From assembly GCA_944364615.1 (NCBI GenBank), contig CALVWF010000003.1, positions 177,454 through 241,453 on the forward strand: 64,000 nt of DNA, given 5' to 3'. The notes beneath the pieces are model-generated. The model made no database searches. It was not told where the DNA came from and saw nothing but the letters and a program-made list of their open reading frames with translations. Below, piece by piece: positions 31,556 to 40,082 of the stretch. The position numbers and the translations under genes were made by a program. Position 1 is the first letter of the stretch. Each line of letters begins with the position of its first letter. This stretch comes from an uncultured Clostridia bacterium (lineage in GTDB: Bacteria; Bacillota; Clostridia; Christensenellales; CAG-314).

Positions 31556-32002
31556 ATGAAAGAACCAATTACCAAAAGCAATTACAAAGAGTATGTATTC
31601 GAGGTTTCCCCGAAGTCGTCTCACTTAAAAAATCTGTTTTGGGCATTTACTGTCGGAGGCACTATCTGTGCAATAGGACAAGGGTTTATAGAACTGTACA
31701 AGTATCTCGGAGTGGAAGCGGAACTTGCTTCGGCGCTGGCTTCCGCAACATTGGTAGTTATCACCGCGCTGCTTACGGGAGTGGGAGTATATGACAAATT
31801 GGGAAGATTTGCCGGAGCGGGATCTACCATTCCCATTACAGGATTTTCCAATGCGGTGGTAAGTCCTGCCCTTGAATTCCGATCGGAAGGTTACATCTAC
31901 GGACTGGGTGCAAAGATGTTTCTTATCGCTGGTCCCGTCATAGTCAACGGTGTGTTCTTTTCGGTGTTCATTGCTTTGTTGGTAATGCTTTTCGGAGGCT
32001 GA
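31556..32002 (+). CDS. spoVAC: Stage V sporulation protein AC
   Basis: A 148-aa membrane protein of the SpoVA channel that moves dipicolinic acid into the spore and releases it on germination. About four helices. The family stretch GRFAGAGSTIPITGFSNAVVSPALEFRSEGYIYGLGAKMF is clear. AGAGAG precedes the ATG. The stop is followed at once by spoVAD. spoVAA and spoVAB are absent, as is normal in Clostridia. Confidence 0.95.
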   Translation: MKEPITKSNYKEYVFEVSPKSSHLKNLFWAFTVGGTICAIGQGFIELYKYLGVEAELASALASATLVVITALLTGVGVYDKLGRFAGAGSTIPITGFSNAVVSPALEFRSEGYIYGLGAKMFLIAGPVIVNGVFFSVFIALLVMLFGG

Positions 32003-33007
32003 ATGAGTTACTATAAAAACAGAACATTGGTGTTTAAAAACAGTTATATAGCAGAAGGTTATACCGTGGCAGGACCGAAAGAGAACGACGGCAGATATAA
32101 AGGCTGTTTTGATCTGTCTTTGTCTGACGACATGTTCGGGGAAAAGACTTTCGAAAAGGCGGAAAGAAGAATGTTTGAACATGCCATTAACGGTGCTATT
32201 GCGAAAGCCAATCTGACTATCGACCACATAGACGCGGTTTTCGGCGGCGATTTGCTTAATCAGATAGTTTCCTGTGCATTTGCAATGCGCAATGTTCATT
32301 CGGGATTCTTCGGGCTCTACAATGCCTGCGCTACCTTTGTGGAAAGTCTTATCCTCGGAGCGGGTATGCTCAACAACGGACTGGAAAACGTGCTGTGCGT
32401 CAGCGGAAGTCACTTTTCCACCGCGGAAAGACAATATCGCTACCCGCTGGAACTGGGCGTATTGCGCTCCCCCGTAACGCAGTGGACGGCAACGGGAGTG
32501 GGGTGCAGCGTGCTGACTTCCCGTCCGCAATCGGAATGTCCTAAAATTTTAAAGGCTACCGTCGGAAGAGTTGTCGACTACGAAATAATGGATACAAACA
32601 ATATGGGGGCGGCAATGGCTCCCGCAGCCGTTGATACTTTTGAGACATTTCTGCATGACACTAAAAGCAAAGCGTCAGATTACGACATAGTAATCACCGG
32701 CGATTTGGGTAAACTTGGCGGAGACATCTTCATGGATCTGCTCGGCCGCAAAGGAATTGACATATCCGGCAGATATCTGGACTGCGGAGCGTCACTGTAT
32801 TTCGACAGTCAGCAGACTTATCAGGGAGGTAGCGGAGCCGCATGCAGCGCATTGGTATTCAACAGTGAAATCCTCAACAATCTCAACAGAGGAAAGTACA
32901 AAAAAGCAGTGCTCATCGGTACAGGCGCACTCATGAGTCCTACTACGTCTTTTCAGGGTGAATCCATACCTGCAATAGCGCATCTTGTGCAGATAGACAG
33001 GAGGTAG
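32003..33007 (+). CDS. spoVAD: Stage V sporulation protein AD
   Basis: A 334-aa cytosolic-side SpoVA component with a thiolase-like fold that binds dipicolinic acid. Family sequence includes FGEKTFEKAERRMFEHAI, FGGDLLNQI, YNACATFVESLILGAGML and GGSGAACSALVFNSEIL. The start ATG follows a GGAGG at the end of spoVAC with no gap. Confidence 0.96.
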   Translation: MSYYKNRTLVFKNSYIAEGYTVAGPKENDGRYKGCFDLSLSDDMFGEKTFEKAERRMFEHAINGAIAKANLTIDHIDAVFGGDLLNQIVSCAFAMRNVHSGFFGLYNACATFVESLILGAGMLNNGLENVLCVSGSHFSTAERQYRYPLELGVLRSPVTQWTATGVGCSVLTSRPQSECPKILKATVGRVVDYEIMDTNNMGAAMAPAAVDTFETFLHDTKSKASDYDIVITGDLGKLGGDIFMDLLGRKGIDISGRYLDCGASLYFDSQQTYQGGSGAACSALVFNSEILNNLNRGKYKKAVLIGTGALMSPTTSFQGESIPAIAHLVQIDRR

Positions 33008-33009
33008 AA

Positions 33010-33378
33010 ATGCTTACTATCACATTTTTAAAGGCTTTTCTGGTGGGAGGAGCAATTTGTTTTGCCGGCCAGATGATAATCAACCTTACACACCTGACTA
33101 ACGGTAAACTGCTTGTATTGTTTCTGGTCGCAGGGGCAATTCTGGAGGGATTCGGCCTGTACAGCAAACTTATAGAATTTGCCGGCGCCGGTGCAAGCGT
33201 TCCTATAAGCGGATTCGGTTGTACATTGGTCAAAGGCGCTGTGGAGGCTACTCGCGAAGAGGGCGTGCTTGGCGCTCTGACGGGCGGATTGTCGAAATGC
33301 GCTCTGGGTATTGCGACTGCGATTGTCAGCGGTTATATAATCGCTCTTATTTTCCGTCCGCATACAAAGAAAAACTGA
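33010..33378 (+). CDS. spoVAE: Stage V sporulation protein AE (SpoVAEb type)
   Basis: A 122-aa membrane protein, last of the SpoVA channel genes. ICFAGQMIINLT and LIEFAGAGASVPISGFGCTLVKGAVEATREEGVLGALTGG are typical, and related to SpoVAC. CAGGAGGT precedes the ATG, which is three bases after the spoVAD stop. Confidence 0.95.
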   Translation: MLTITFLKAFLVGGAICFAGQMIINLTHLTNGKLLVLFLVAGAILEGFGLYSKLIEFAGAGASVPISGFGCTLVKGAVEATREEGVLGALTGGLSKCALGIATAIVSGYIIALIFRPHTKKN

Positions 33379-33433
33379 AATTCGGTAACACTTTGTCCGT
33401 TTAGTGAATATATTGCAGTAGCGGAGAAAGGTA

Positions 33434-34105
33434 ATGAATTATCAGGTAGTTGACAGACATTACGTAAAAAAGCGCAAAGTAAAAAGCGTAGTGTTAATTA
33501 CGGTTGCCGTGCTTGTAGTTTTGGCAACGGCAGTAACACTTTTTATACATTCGATGACTCCTGCAATTGTTTCTTTGGCTGTTGCCGATGTTAAGACCAG
33601 AACGTTGCAATGGATAAACAGTGCGGTTTTCAGCGTTATGAGCGTCCAGGGCAATTCACAGTTGGTCACTGTACAAAAAGATTCGGGGGGAGACATTGCT
33701 CTTATCACTGCAAATACAGCGCTTATCAACGACATTGCGCAAAAGACGGCAAGCGAAGTGCAGGAGAATGTGGGATTGCTTGCCGGCAGCGGTGTAAAGA
33801 TACCGCTCGGAACGGCAACGGGGTTTCCTCTGCTAACAGGCAAGGGCCCTTTGCTTTCCGTCGACGTTGATCCCGTCGGCAGGACTGTGTGCGTATTTCG
33901 GTCGGAGTTTTTTTCGCAAGGTATAAATCAGACATTGCATCGCATAATACTGGACGTTTCCGTCACGGTTGAAATCGTAATGGCCGGTCATATAGAGACG
34001 GTAGAGACCGCTGTTCCCGTAATAGTGTCTGAAAGCGTTATTGTTGGAAATATACCGTCAGTGTATCTTGACGGCATTACTCTCGGTCAGGCGCAAAGTG
34101 ACTGA
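33434..34105 (+). CDS. yunB: Sporulation protein YunB
   Basis: 223 aa with one N-terminal membrane helix (about 16-40) and an outside domain. YunB-family sequence includes VKIPLGTATGFPLLTGKGPLLSVDVDPVG, FSQGINQTLHRIILDVSVTVEIV and ESVIVGNIPSVYL. In B. subtilis yunB is a mother-cell (sigma-E) gene of unclear function. GCGGAGAAAGG precedes the ATG. It follows the spoVA genes but probably has its own expression. Confidence 0.9.
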   Translation: MNYQVVDRHYVKKRKVKSVVLITVAVLVVLATAVTLFIHSMTPAIVSLAVADVKTRTLQWINSAVFSVMSVQGNSQLVTVQKDSGGDIALITANTALINDIAQKTASEVQENVGLLAGSGVKIPLGTATGFPLLTGKGPLLSVDVDPVGRTVCVFRSEFFSQGINQTLHRIILDVSVTVEIVMAGHIETVETAVPVIVSESVIVGNIPSVYLDGITLGQAQSD

Positions 34106-34111
34106 AAACAG

Positions 34112-34140
34112 TTGCAATAAAGAACGTTTTTTGGTATAAT
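34112..34140 (+). promoter_or_regulatory. Extended -10 promoter of pheST
   Basis: TTGCAA, 17 bases, TATAAT, with TGG directly before the -10 (extended -10 element). Confidence 0.75.
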
Positions 34141-34146
34141 GATTTC

Positions 34147-34407
34147 AATTCAATACCAAAGACGTTGACAAGGTTAAAGAGTCCGATTTTTTGCAGTAAC
34201 AGAGAACGGTCGTCGGGTGCAAGACCGTGCATTTTCGGAAAGATATTCCCCTTCGAGTCTGCGCCGTGAAAGGTTTTCGTGTAGTGGCGCACGGGTATGT
34301 CCCGTTACAGACATTCAGAGATGGAAATTGCGTTTGCGTTACAGTTTCCGAAATTAGGTGGTACCGCGTAACATACGCCCTGATGTTTTCAGGGCGTTTA
34401 TTTTTTT
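34147..34407 (+). promoter_or_regulatory. T-box riboswitch controlling pheS-pheT
   Basis: A leader of about 260 bases with the invariant T-box AGGTGGTACCGCG at 34356-34368, the AGAGA and GGTGCAA-type stem I elements near 34200-34225, and a terminator stem at 34375-34397 followed by T residues. Uncharged tRNA would pair with the T-box and switch the terminator to an antiterminator. The specifier is expected to be a Phe codon (UUC or UUU). UUC triplets are present in stem I, but I did not resolve which is used. Confidence 0.93.
34375..34407 (+). terminator. Regulated terminator of the T-box
   Basis: 9-bp stem ACGCCCTGA/TCAGGGCGT followed by TTATTTTTTT, immediately downstream of the T-box sequence. 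Confidence 0.92.
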
Positions 34408-34433
34408 GTCAGTAATTTTAAGGAGAAATATTT

Positions 34434-35456
34434 ATGCAGGAAAAAATTACCGCTTTAAGAACACAATGTATTGCGGAAATTCGGCAGTGCGCCTCTACGG
34501 CTCAGTTACAGGACGTCAAGGTCAGATATCTTGGTAAAAGCGGACAGATAACCGCATTGCTTAAAGGAATGAAGGACGTCGCTCCGGAAGACCGTCCCAA
34601 AATAGGCAGTATGGTCAATACGCTCCGTAACGAATTAGAAGAATTGTTGGAGAAGAAGACCGTGGAAATTTCCGAACAGGAAATGAAACGTAAATTGCAA
34701 AGCGAAAGGGTTGATGTAAGTCTGAAAAGTCTTGACGAACCGCTCGGCACGTTGCATCCTATTACCCTTGTCACTCAGCAGATAGAAGAAATTCTGGTGC
34801 CTTTGGGATTTAAGGTACTGGAAGGTCCGGAAATAGAGACGGATTATTACAGTTTTCAGGCTTTGAATATACCGGCAGACCATCCCGCTCGGGACATGCA
34901 GGACACTTTTTATATTACGGACAGTATTCTGTTGCGTCCGCACACATCTCCCATGCAGGCAAGATATATGGAAAAACATCAGCCGCCCATCAAAATTGTC
35001 TGCCCGGGCAAAGTTTTCCGTTCGGACAGTGACGCTTCGCACTCGCCCGTGTTTAATCAGATAGAGGGGCTTGTAGTGGACAAGCATCTTACGCTGTGCG
35101 ACCTTAAAGGTACGCTGGAATATGTTGCGCAAAATCTTTTCAACAAGGATACTAAAGTCCGTTTCCGTCCTTCCTATTTCCCATTCACCGAACCGAGCGT
35201 CGAGGTCGATCTTTCCTGCAGTAACTGCGGAGGAAAAGGCTGTTCGCTGTGTAAAGGCACGGGCTGGATAGAAGTGCTGGGTGCAGGTATGGTAAATCCG
35301 TTTGTGCTGGAAAATTGCGGTATAGACAGCAGTAAATATAACGGTTACGCCTTCGGAATGGGAATCGAACGTATCGCAATGATAAAATACGGTATTCCCG
35401 ACATACGACTGTTCTACGAAAACGACCAACGTTTTTTAAAGCAGTTCAAAAAGTAA
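34434..35456 (+). CDS. pheS: Phenylalanyl-tRNA synthetase alpha subunit
   Basis: 340 aa. An N-terminal coiled coil (1-90) binds tRNA. The class II catalytic core follows with HPITLVTQQIEEIL, FRSDSDASHSPVFNQIEGLVVD, FRPSYFPFTEPSVEVD and motif 3 GMGIERIAMIKYGIPDIRLFYEND. A Cys quartet CSNCGGKGCSLCKG (about 251-264) is inserted before motif 3, as in many bacterial PheS. AAGGAG precedes the ATG. Confidence 0.97.
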   Translation: MQEKITALRTQCIAEIRQCASTAQLQDVKVRYLGKSGQITALLKGMKDVAPEDRPKIGSMVNTLRNELEELLEKKTVEISEQEMKRKLQSERVDVSLKSLDEPLGTLHPITLVTQQIEEILVPLGFKVLEGPEIETDYYSFQALNIPADHPARDMQDTFYITDSILLRPHTSPMQARYMEKHQPPIKIVCPGKVFRSDSDASHSPVFNQIEGLVVDKHLTLCDLKGTLEYVAQNLFNKDTKVRFRPSYFPFTEPSVEVDLSCSNCGGKGCSLCKGTGWIEVLGAGMVNPFVLENCGIDSSKYNGYAFGMGIERIAMIKYGIPDIRLFYENDQRFLKQFKK

Positions 35457-35471
35457 TCAAGGAGAATCACT

Positions 35472-37856
35472 ATGAAAGCACCAATTTCGTGGCTTAAACA
35501 ATACGTTGACATCGATGTAGACATTGACACCCTGTGTCGCAAAATGGTCGACATCGGATTTGAAATAGAAGAAGTCGATTATCTTGGCGATAAAATCAGC
35601 AATATAGTCGTGGGGCAGGTGGTTTCCGTTGAACAACATCCCAATGCCGACAGATTGAATTGCTGCAAGGTGGACATTGGCGGTGAAGTGATACCCATCG
35701 TCACAAACGACAGACACGTCAAAGAGGGCGATAAGGTTCCCGTAGCGCTCGACGATTCGCACACGGCAAACGGTATGCACATCAAAAAGGGCAAGATGCG
35801 CGGCGAAGAATCTTTCGGTATGTTCTGTGGCGGAGAGGAACTGGGAATTACCGCAGACATGTATCCCGACGCGGACAAGGAAGGCGTTCTCGTATTGCAG
35901 CCTTCTGCCAAAGTGGGCGCGGATATCAGAACAGAAGTGGGACTGGACGATTACGTTCTCGATTTCAACATTACGAGCAACAGACAGGACTGCAACAGTA
36001 TTTACGGTCTTGCGCGCGAAGTAGCGGTGGCATTGGGCAAGCAGTGCCGTCCTCTTGAAACAGATTTCGACGCGACAAGCAATACCGAAACTGATTCTCT
36101 TGTGCAGGTGGATGTCAGGAATACCGATCTGTGTCAAGGCTACCTCATGCAGGGCGTCACCGACGTCAGAATTGCCCCTTCGCCCTTGTGGATGACTTCG
36201 CGTCTTGCGAAAGTGGGCTTGCGCGGTATAAACAATCTCGTCGATATTACCAACTACGTTCTTATCGAAGTGGGGCAACCCATGCACGCATTCGATTACC
36301 GTGAAATAAAGGACAAAAAAATTGTCGTTCGCTGTGCAAACGAAGGGGAAAAACTTGTTGTACTTGACGGAAAGGAATATACTCTCCGTTCGGGAGATCT
36401 TGTAATTGCCGACAACTGCCGTGCGGTAGGACTTGCCGGTGTGATGGGCGGTCTCGATTCTGGAATAAAGGAAAGTACTTCAACCGTACTTTTCGAGTCG
36501 GCAAGATTCGCCCGCGAAAACATTCGCCGTACTTCCCGCCGACTGGGCTTGCGCTCCGATTCCTCTGCACGTTTTGAAAAAGGTGTTGACGGTTACAGCC
36601 CCGAAGTAGGTTTAAACCGTGCTTTACACCTTATCTGTCAACTCGGTTGCGGTAAAGTTACGCGCGGAAGAATTGAAAAACGTTCTGAAACGAAGTGGAA
36701 CAAGCGCATTACATTCAATAAGTCCCGCATAAGACAGTTGCTTGGAATTTCCGTTTCAGACGACAAGGTAAAGAGTATACTTACATCGCTTGGTATACAG
36801 TGTGAAATAGAGGGCAAGACTGTAACTTGCGTCGCTCCGCGTTGGAGAGAATACGATCTTCACCGCGACTGCGATATAATCGAAGAAATTATTCGTGTGT
36901 ACGGTTACGACAACATTGTAGGTACGCTGATGGAAAAGACGACCATTACAACGGGAGGCAAGCCCGAACACGTCAAATTCATCGACAAGGCAAAAACTGT
37001 TCTCGCCGGCATGAAATACAATGAATGTATCTTCTATCCGTTTGCAGGCAAAAATCTCTACTCGAAATCACAGAAAGATTACGACACTTCCTCTAACATT
37101 GCTTTGATCAATCCTATTGCCGAAGATCTGACTTATATGAACAGGCAATTGTATCACAATATGTTGCAATGTATTTCCCTTAATCACAGCAGAAAAAATT
37201 ACCTGCTTCGCCTGTTCGAGTCCGGTAAGGTGTACCTTGCCGACCAACTTCCGCTGACGCAACTTCCCACGGAGGAAAACCGTATATGTATGGCGTCCAC
37301 CTATGCAGGAAGTTTCGACCGGTTCAAGCAGGAAGTGCTTGCCTTGCTTTATTCTTACGCAGAGGATTTGACATTAAAACCGTCATGTGAAAGTTGGTTA
37401 CATCCCGGAGTGTCTGCCGACGTGTTTATGGGCGAAGAAAAAGTTGCCGTCCTGGGTAAAGTTCACCCCGAAGTTGCGGAAAACTTTTCCTTTGTAAAAG
37501 ACGTATATATTGCCGAGATACGAATCGATGCCGTAGCGTCGAAGGCGAATAAGACATTCCGTTACCTGCCTTTTGCAAAGTTCCCATCCATCGATCGCGA
37601 CTTTGCACTGGTCATGAAAGAAGAAGTGGCCGCGCAGGACGTAGTCGATTGTTTTACCAAACTGCCTCTGTGCGAAAATGTCAAAGTATTTGACGTTTAC
37701 AGAAACGCTCAGCAACTGGGCGAGGGCAACAAGAGTATTGCGGTGACGGTAACCTTCAGAGACCGCAACAAAACACTCGAAGATAAAAATATCGAAAAAC
37801 AAGTTTCATCCTGTCTTAAAGAGTTACAGGAAAAATACGGTGCAACTTTAAGATGA
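35472..37856 (+). CDS. pheT: Phenylalanyl-tRNA synthetase beta subunit
   Basis: A 794-aa non-catalytic subunit of the (alpha-beta)2 enzyme. Domains in order: tRNA-binding OB fold (about 40-150; VGQVVSVEQHPNADRLNCCKVD), B3/B4 editing region (about 205-380), B5 (about 400-470), catalytic-like core, and the C-terminal FDX-ACB anticodon domain (about 700-794). CAAGGAG precedes the ATG. The stop overlaps the next start (ATGA). Confidence 0.97.
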   Translation: MKAPISWLKQYVDIDVDIDTLCRKMVDIGFEIEEVDYLGDKISNIVVGQVVSVEQHPNADRLNCCKVDIGGEVIPIVTNDRHVKEGDKVPVALDDSHTANGMHIKKGKMRGEESFGMFCGGEELGITADMYPDADKEGVLVLQPSAKVGADIRTEVGLDDYVLDFNITSNRQDCNSIYGLAREVAVALGKQCRPLETDFDATSNTETDSLVQVDVRNTDLCQGYLMQGVTDVRIAPSPLWMTSRLAKVGLRGINNLVDITNYVLIEVGQPMHAFDYREIKDKKIVVRCANEGEKLVVLDGKEYTLRSGDLVIADNCRAVGLAGVMGGLDSGIKESTSTVLFESARFARENIRRTSRRLGLRSDSSARFEKGVDGYSPEVGLNRALHLICQLGCGKVTRGRIEKRSETKWNKRITFNKSRIRQLLGISVSDDKVKSILTSLGIQCEIEGKTVTCVAPRWREYDLHRDCDIIEEIIRVYGYDNIVGTLMEKTTITTGGKPEHVKFIDKAKTVLAGMKYNECIFYPFAGKNLYSKSQKDYDTSSNIALINPIAEDLTYMNRQLYHNMLQCISLNHSRKNYLLRLFESGKVYLADQLPLTQLPTEENRICMASTYAGSFDRFKQEVLALLYSYAEDLTLKPSCESWLHPGVSADVFMGEEKVAVLGKVHPEVAENFSFVKDVYIAEIRIDAVASKANKTFRYLPFAKFPSIDRDFALVMKEEVAAQDVVDCFTKLPLCENVKVFDVYRNAQQLGEGNKSIAVTVTFRDRNKTLEDKNIEKQVSSCLKELQEKYGATLR

Positions 37857-40081
37857 AAAATTATTGCGTTTTGGCGCCTGCAGGTAATGTGCAGGCGCTG
37901 CAATGTGCCGTCAACAACGGTGCGGACGCCGTTTATCTCGGTTTGGACAAATTCAATGCACGTATGAAAGCAGACAATTTCACCGAAAGCAATTTGTCCG
38001 AATGGGTGGATTACTGCCATTTATACGGCGTAAAGGTGTATATTACCGTCAATACTTCTTTGAAGCAGAGCGAATTTGACGATGCCGTTCGCCTTGTTCA
38101 CCGCATTTACGACAGCAATGCCGACGGCGTGATAATTACTGACCTTGCGCTTATGAAATACTGCCGCGACGTGTTAAAGGGTATGGAAATAGTTGCCAGT
38201 ACCCAACTTAACATCCATGACGGATACGGAGCGCGCTTTGTCAAAGAATTGGGTGCGACTACCGTCGTGATGTCCAGGGAAAGCACGTACGAAATGATTG
38301 CCGACGTGGCAAAGCAGGGCGTTGAAGTGGAAAGTTTCATTCACGGCGCATTGTGCGTTTGTCAATCGGGACAATGTCTTATGTCGTCTATGGCAGGGGG
38401 CAACAGCGGAAACAGAGGCTTGTGCGCACAACCATGCAGACGTTTGTACGGTTGCACTCACAACGGTCGCAGCAAGAGAGGCTATTTGCTGTCGGCAAAG
38501 GACATGTGCGGAGCGTCGGTCAGCGACAAGTTGCTCAAGGCAGGGGCAACGGTTTTTAAAATCGAAGGACGGAACAGAAGACCTCAGTATGCGGGGGAAA
38601 CTTCCGCAGTGTATTCGGAAGTTTTTAAAACGGGCAAATTTACACGTCGGCAACTGGACAGACTGAAAACCGTTTACAACAGGGGCGATTATATCAGCGA
38701 CACCTATCTGAGAGGAGACAATTCCGATATAATTTATTCTGCCGTTCAGGGACATATGGGGCTTTATGCCGGCAAAACGGACGGCAACGGCGTACTTGTC
38801 AGTCATCTTGATATAGGCAAAGGCGACGGCTTTAAACTGCTCCGAAAGGGCAAGGAGTGCGGCGGCGCAACGGCTGTCGGCGTCGTCGGCAGCAAGGTCA
38901 GACTTTCAGGCGATGCCGTTGCGTGTGCAGACGCATATCTGACTACTTCAGTCAGCCAGTCGGACAGGGTGGAGCGCGCCGTACGTAAAAGAGTAGTGTC
39001 TTTTGATTTTACCGCATTGGTCGGTGAGCCTGTGCAACTGTGCGCAGATTGTGACGGCACTAAAGTAACGGTGACGGGGGAAGTCGCTCAAAAAGCGCTT
39101 AAGAACGCGATTTCGCAGGATGAAATACGCCAACAATTATGCAAAACAGGGGATTCGTGCTTTACTATCACAGACATAGTAATTAAAAACGACGATGTTT
39201 TTCTTCCTAAAAGTGTGCTGAACTCATTGCGGCGTACATGTCTGGAGCAACTGCGTCAGCGTATAATTGTCAATTACAACAACCGTCTTGCAAGAAAGCA
39301 CTGCGAATACAAAAAGGTAAAAAGTGCCGTTTGCGGTAAAATGTCTTGCAATACAATGGTTTTTTGTCGTGATGAAGAACAGTTGCGACAAGCCGTTTTG
39401 CAGGGTGCAGACATCTGTGTGGCGGTTGTCGAAAGACTGAACGAAGATGCTGTAAAACGCTTCCTCGACGTTAAAAGGGAAAAACTGTTTTTTGATTTGC
39501 CGCCTTTTGCCGATCTTGACTATATCGCTGAAATATTGCCTCCGGACTTGGGAGTGTGCGTGCACAATGTAGGCGGTGTGCAATTTGCAAGAGAGAGCGG
39601 ACGCCCTTACATATGCGGTCAAGGTATGAATATTTACAACCTGTACGGCGATGTTTTTGCCGACTGTACCGCTTTTGTTTACTCCCTCGAATTGACATTG
39701 CGGGAAATAGGCTCTATACTTAATGACAAGGGATATATTTTTGTGGACGGCAGACCTGTTCTTATGCGATTTGTGCATTGTCCGCTGAAAAACACCTTTC
39801 ACGCTACCTGCGCCAAATGCGATTTTTCTCCGCTTACCTACACAGACGAACTGGGAAATAATTTCGTTATAGACAGGCGCAGAGACAAGATATGCACATT
39901 CGATCTTTCAAACAAAAAGAAGATGTACGTCGCCCACAGAGTGAATACTCCCTACAATTTTGCGCTGGATTACGATAGCGGTGCTCTCAGCTATTACAAA
40001 GCGTTGTGCCGTGGCGCACACATCGTATACGAATACGACAGACCCTATATCACGGGCAGACTTTTTGACAAGGTGAATTGA
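37853..40081 (+). CDS. U32 family peptidase
   Basis: 742 aa. The N-terminal U32 domain begins LAPAGNVQALQCAVNNGADAVYLG. The U32 signature ESFIHGALCVCQSGQCLMSS (about 161-180) and the Cys-rich SGNRGLCAQPCRRLYG follow. The C-terminal half is the collagenase-type extension with Cys pairs near the end (HCPLKNTFHATCAKC). Related proteins act in tRNA or cofactor hydroxylation, so the peptidase label is historical. It is translationally coupled to pheT. The coding sequence contains palindrome copy 4 (39163-39181). Confidence 0.92.
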   Translation: MKNYCVLAPAGNVQALQCAVNNGADAVYLGLDKFNARMKADNFTESNLSEWVDYCHLYGVKVYITVNTSLKQSEFDDAVRLVHRIYDSNADGVIITDLALMKYCRDVLKGMEIVASTQLNIHDGYGARFVKELGATTVVMSRESTYEMIADVAKQGVEVESFIHGALCVCQSGQCLMSSMAGGNSGNRGLCAQPCRRLYGCTHNGRSKRGYLLSAKDMCGASVSDKLLKAGATVFKIEGRNRRPQYAGETSAVYSEVFKTGKFTRRQLDRLKTVYNRGDYISDTYLRGDNSDIIYSAVQGHMGLYAGKTDGNGVLVSHLDIGKGDGFKLLRKGKECGGATAVGVVGSKVRLSGDAVACADAYLTTSVSQSDRVERAVRKRVVSFDFTALVGEPVQLCADCDGTKVTVTGEVAQKALKNAISQDEIRQQLCKTGDSCFTITDIVIKNDDVFLPKSVLNSLRRTCLEQLRQRIIVNYNNRLARKHCEYKKVKSAVCGKMSCNTMVFCRDEEQLRQAVLQGADICVAVVERLNEDAVKRFLDVKREKLFFDLPPFADLDYIAEILPPDLGVCVHNVGGVQFARESGRPYICGQGMNIYNLYGDVFADCTAFVYSLELTLREIGSILNDKGYIFVDGRPVLMRFVHCPLKNTFHATCAKCDFSPLTYTDELGNNFVIDRRRDKICTFDLSNKKKMYVAHRVNTPYNFALDYDSGALSYYKALCRGAHIVYEYDRPYITGRLFDKVN
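39163..39181. repeat. TACTAT-N7-ATAGTA palindrome, copy 4 (inside the U32 gene)
   Basis: Arms perfect, spacer CACAGAC. It sits in coding sequence (residues around FTITDIVIK). Confidence 0.75.
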
Positions 40082-40082
40082 T

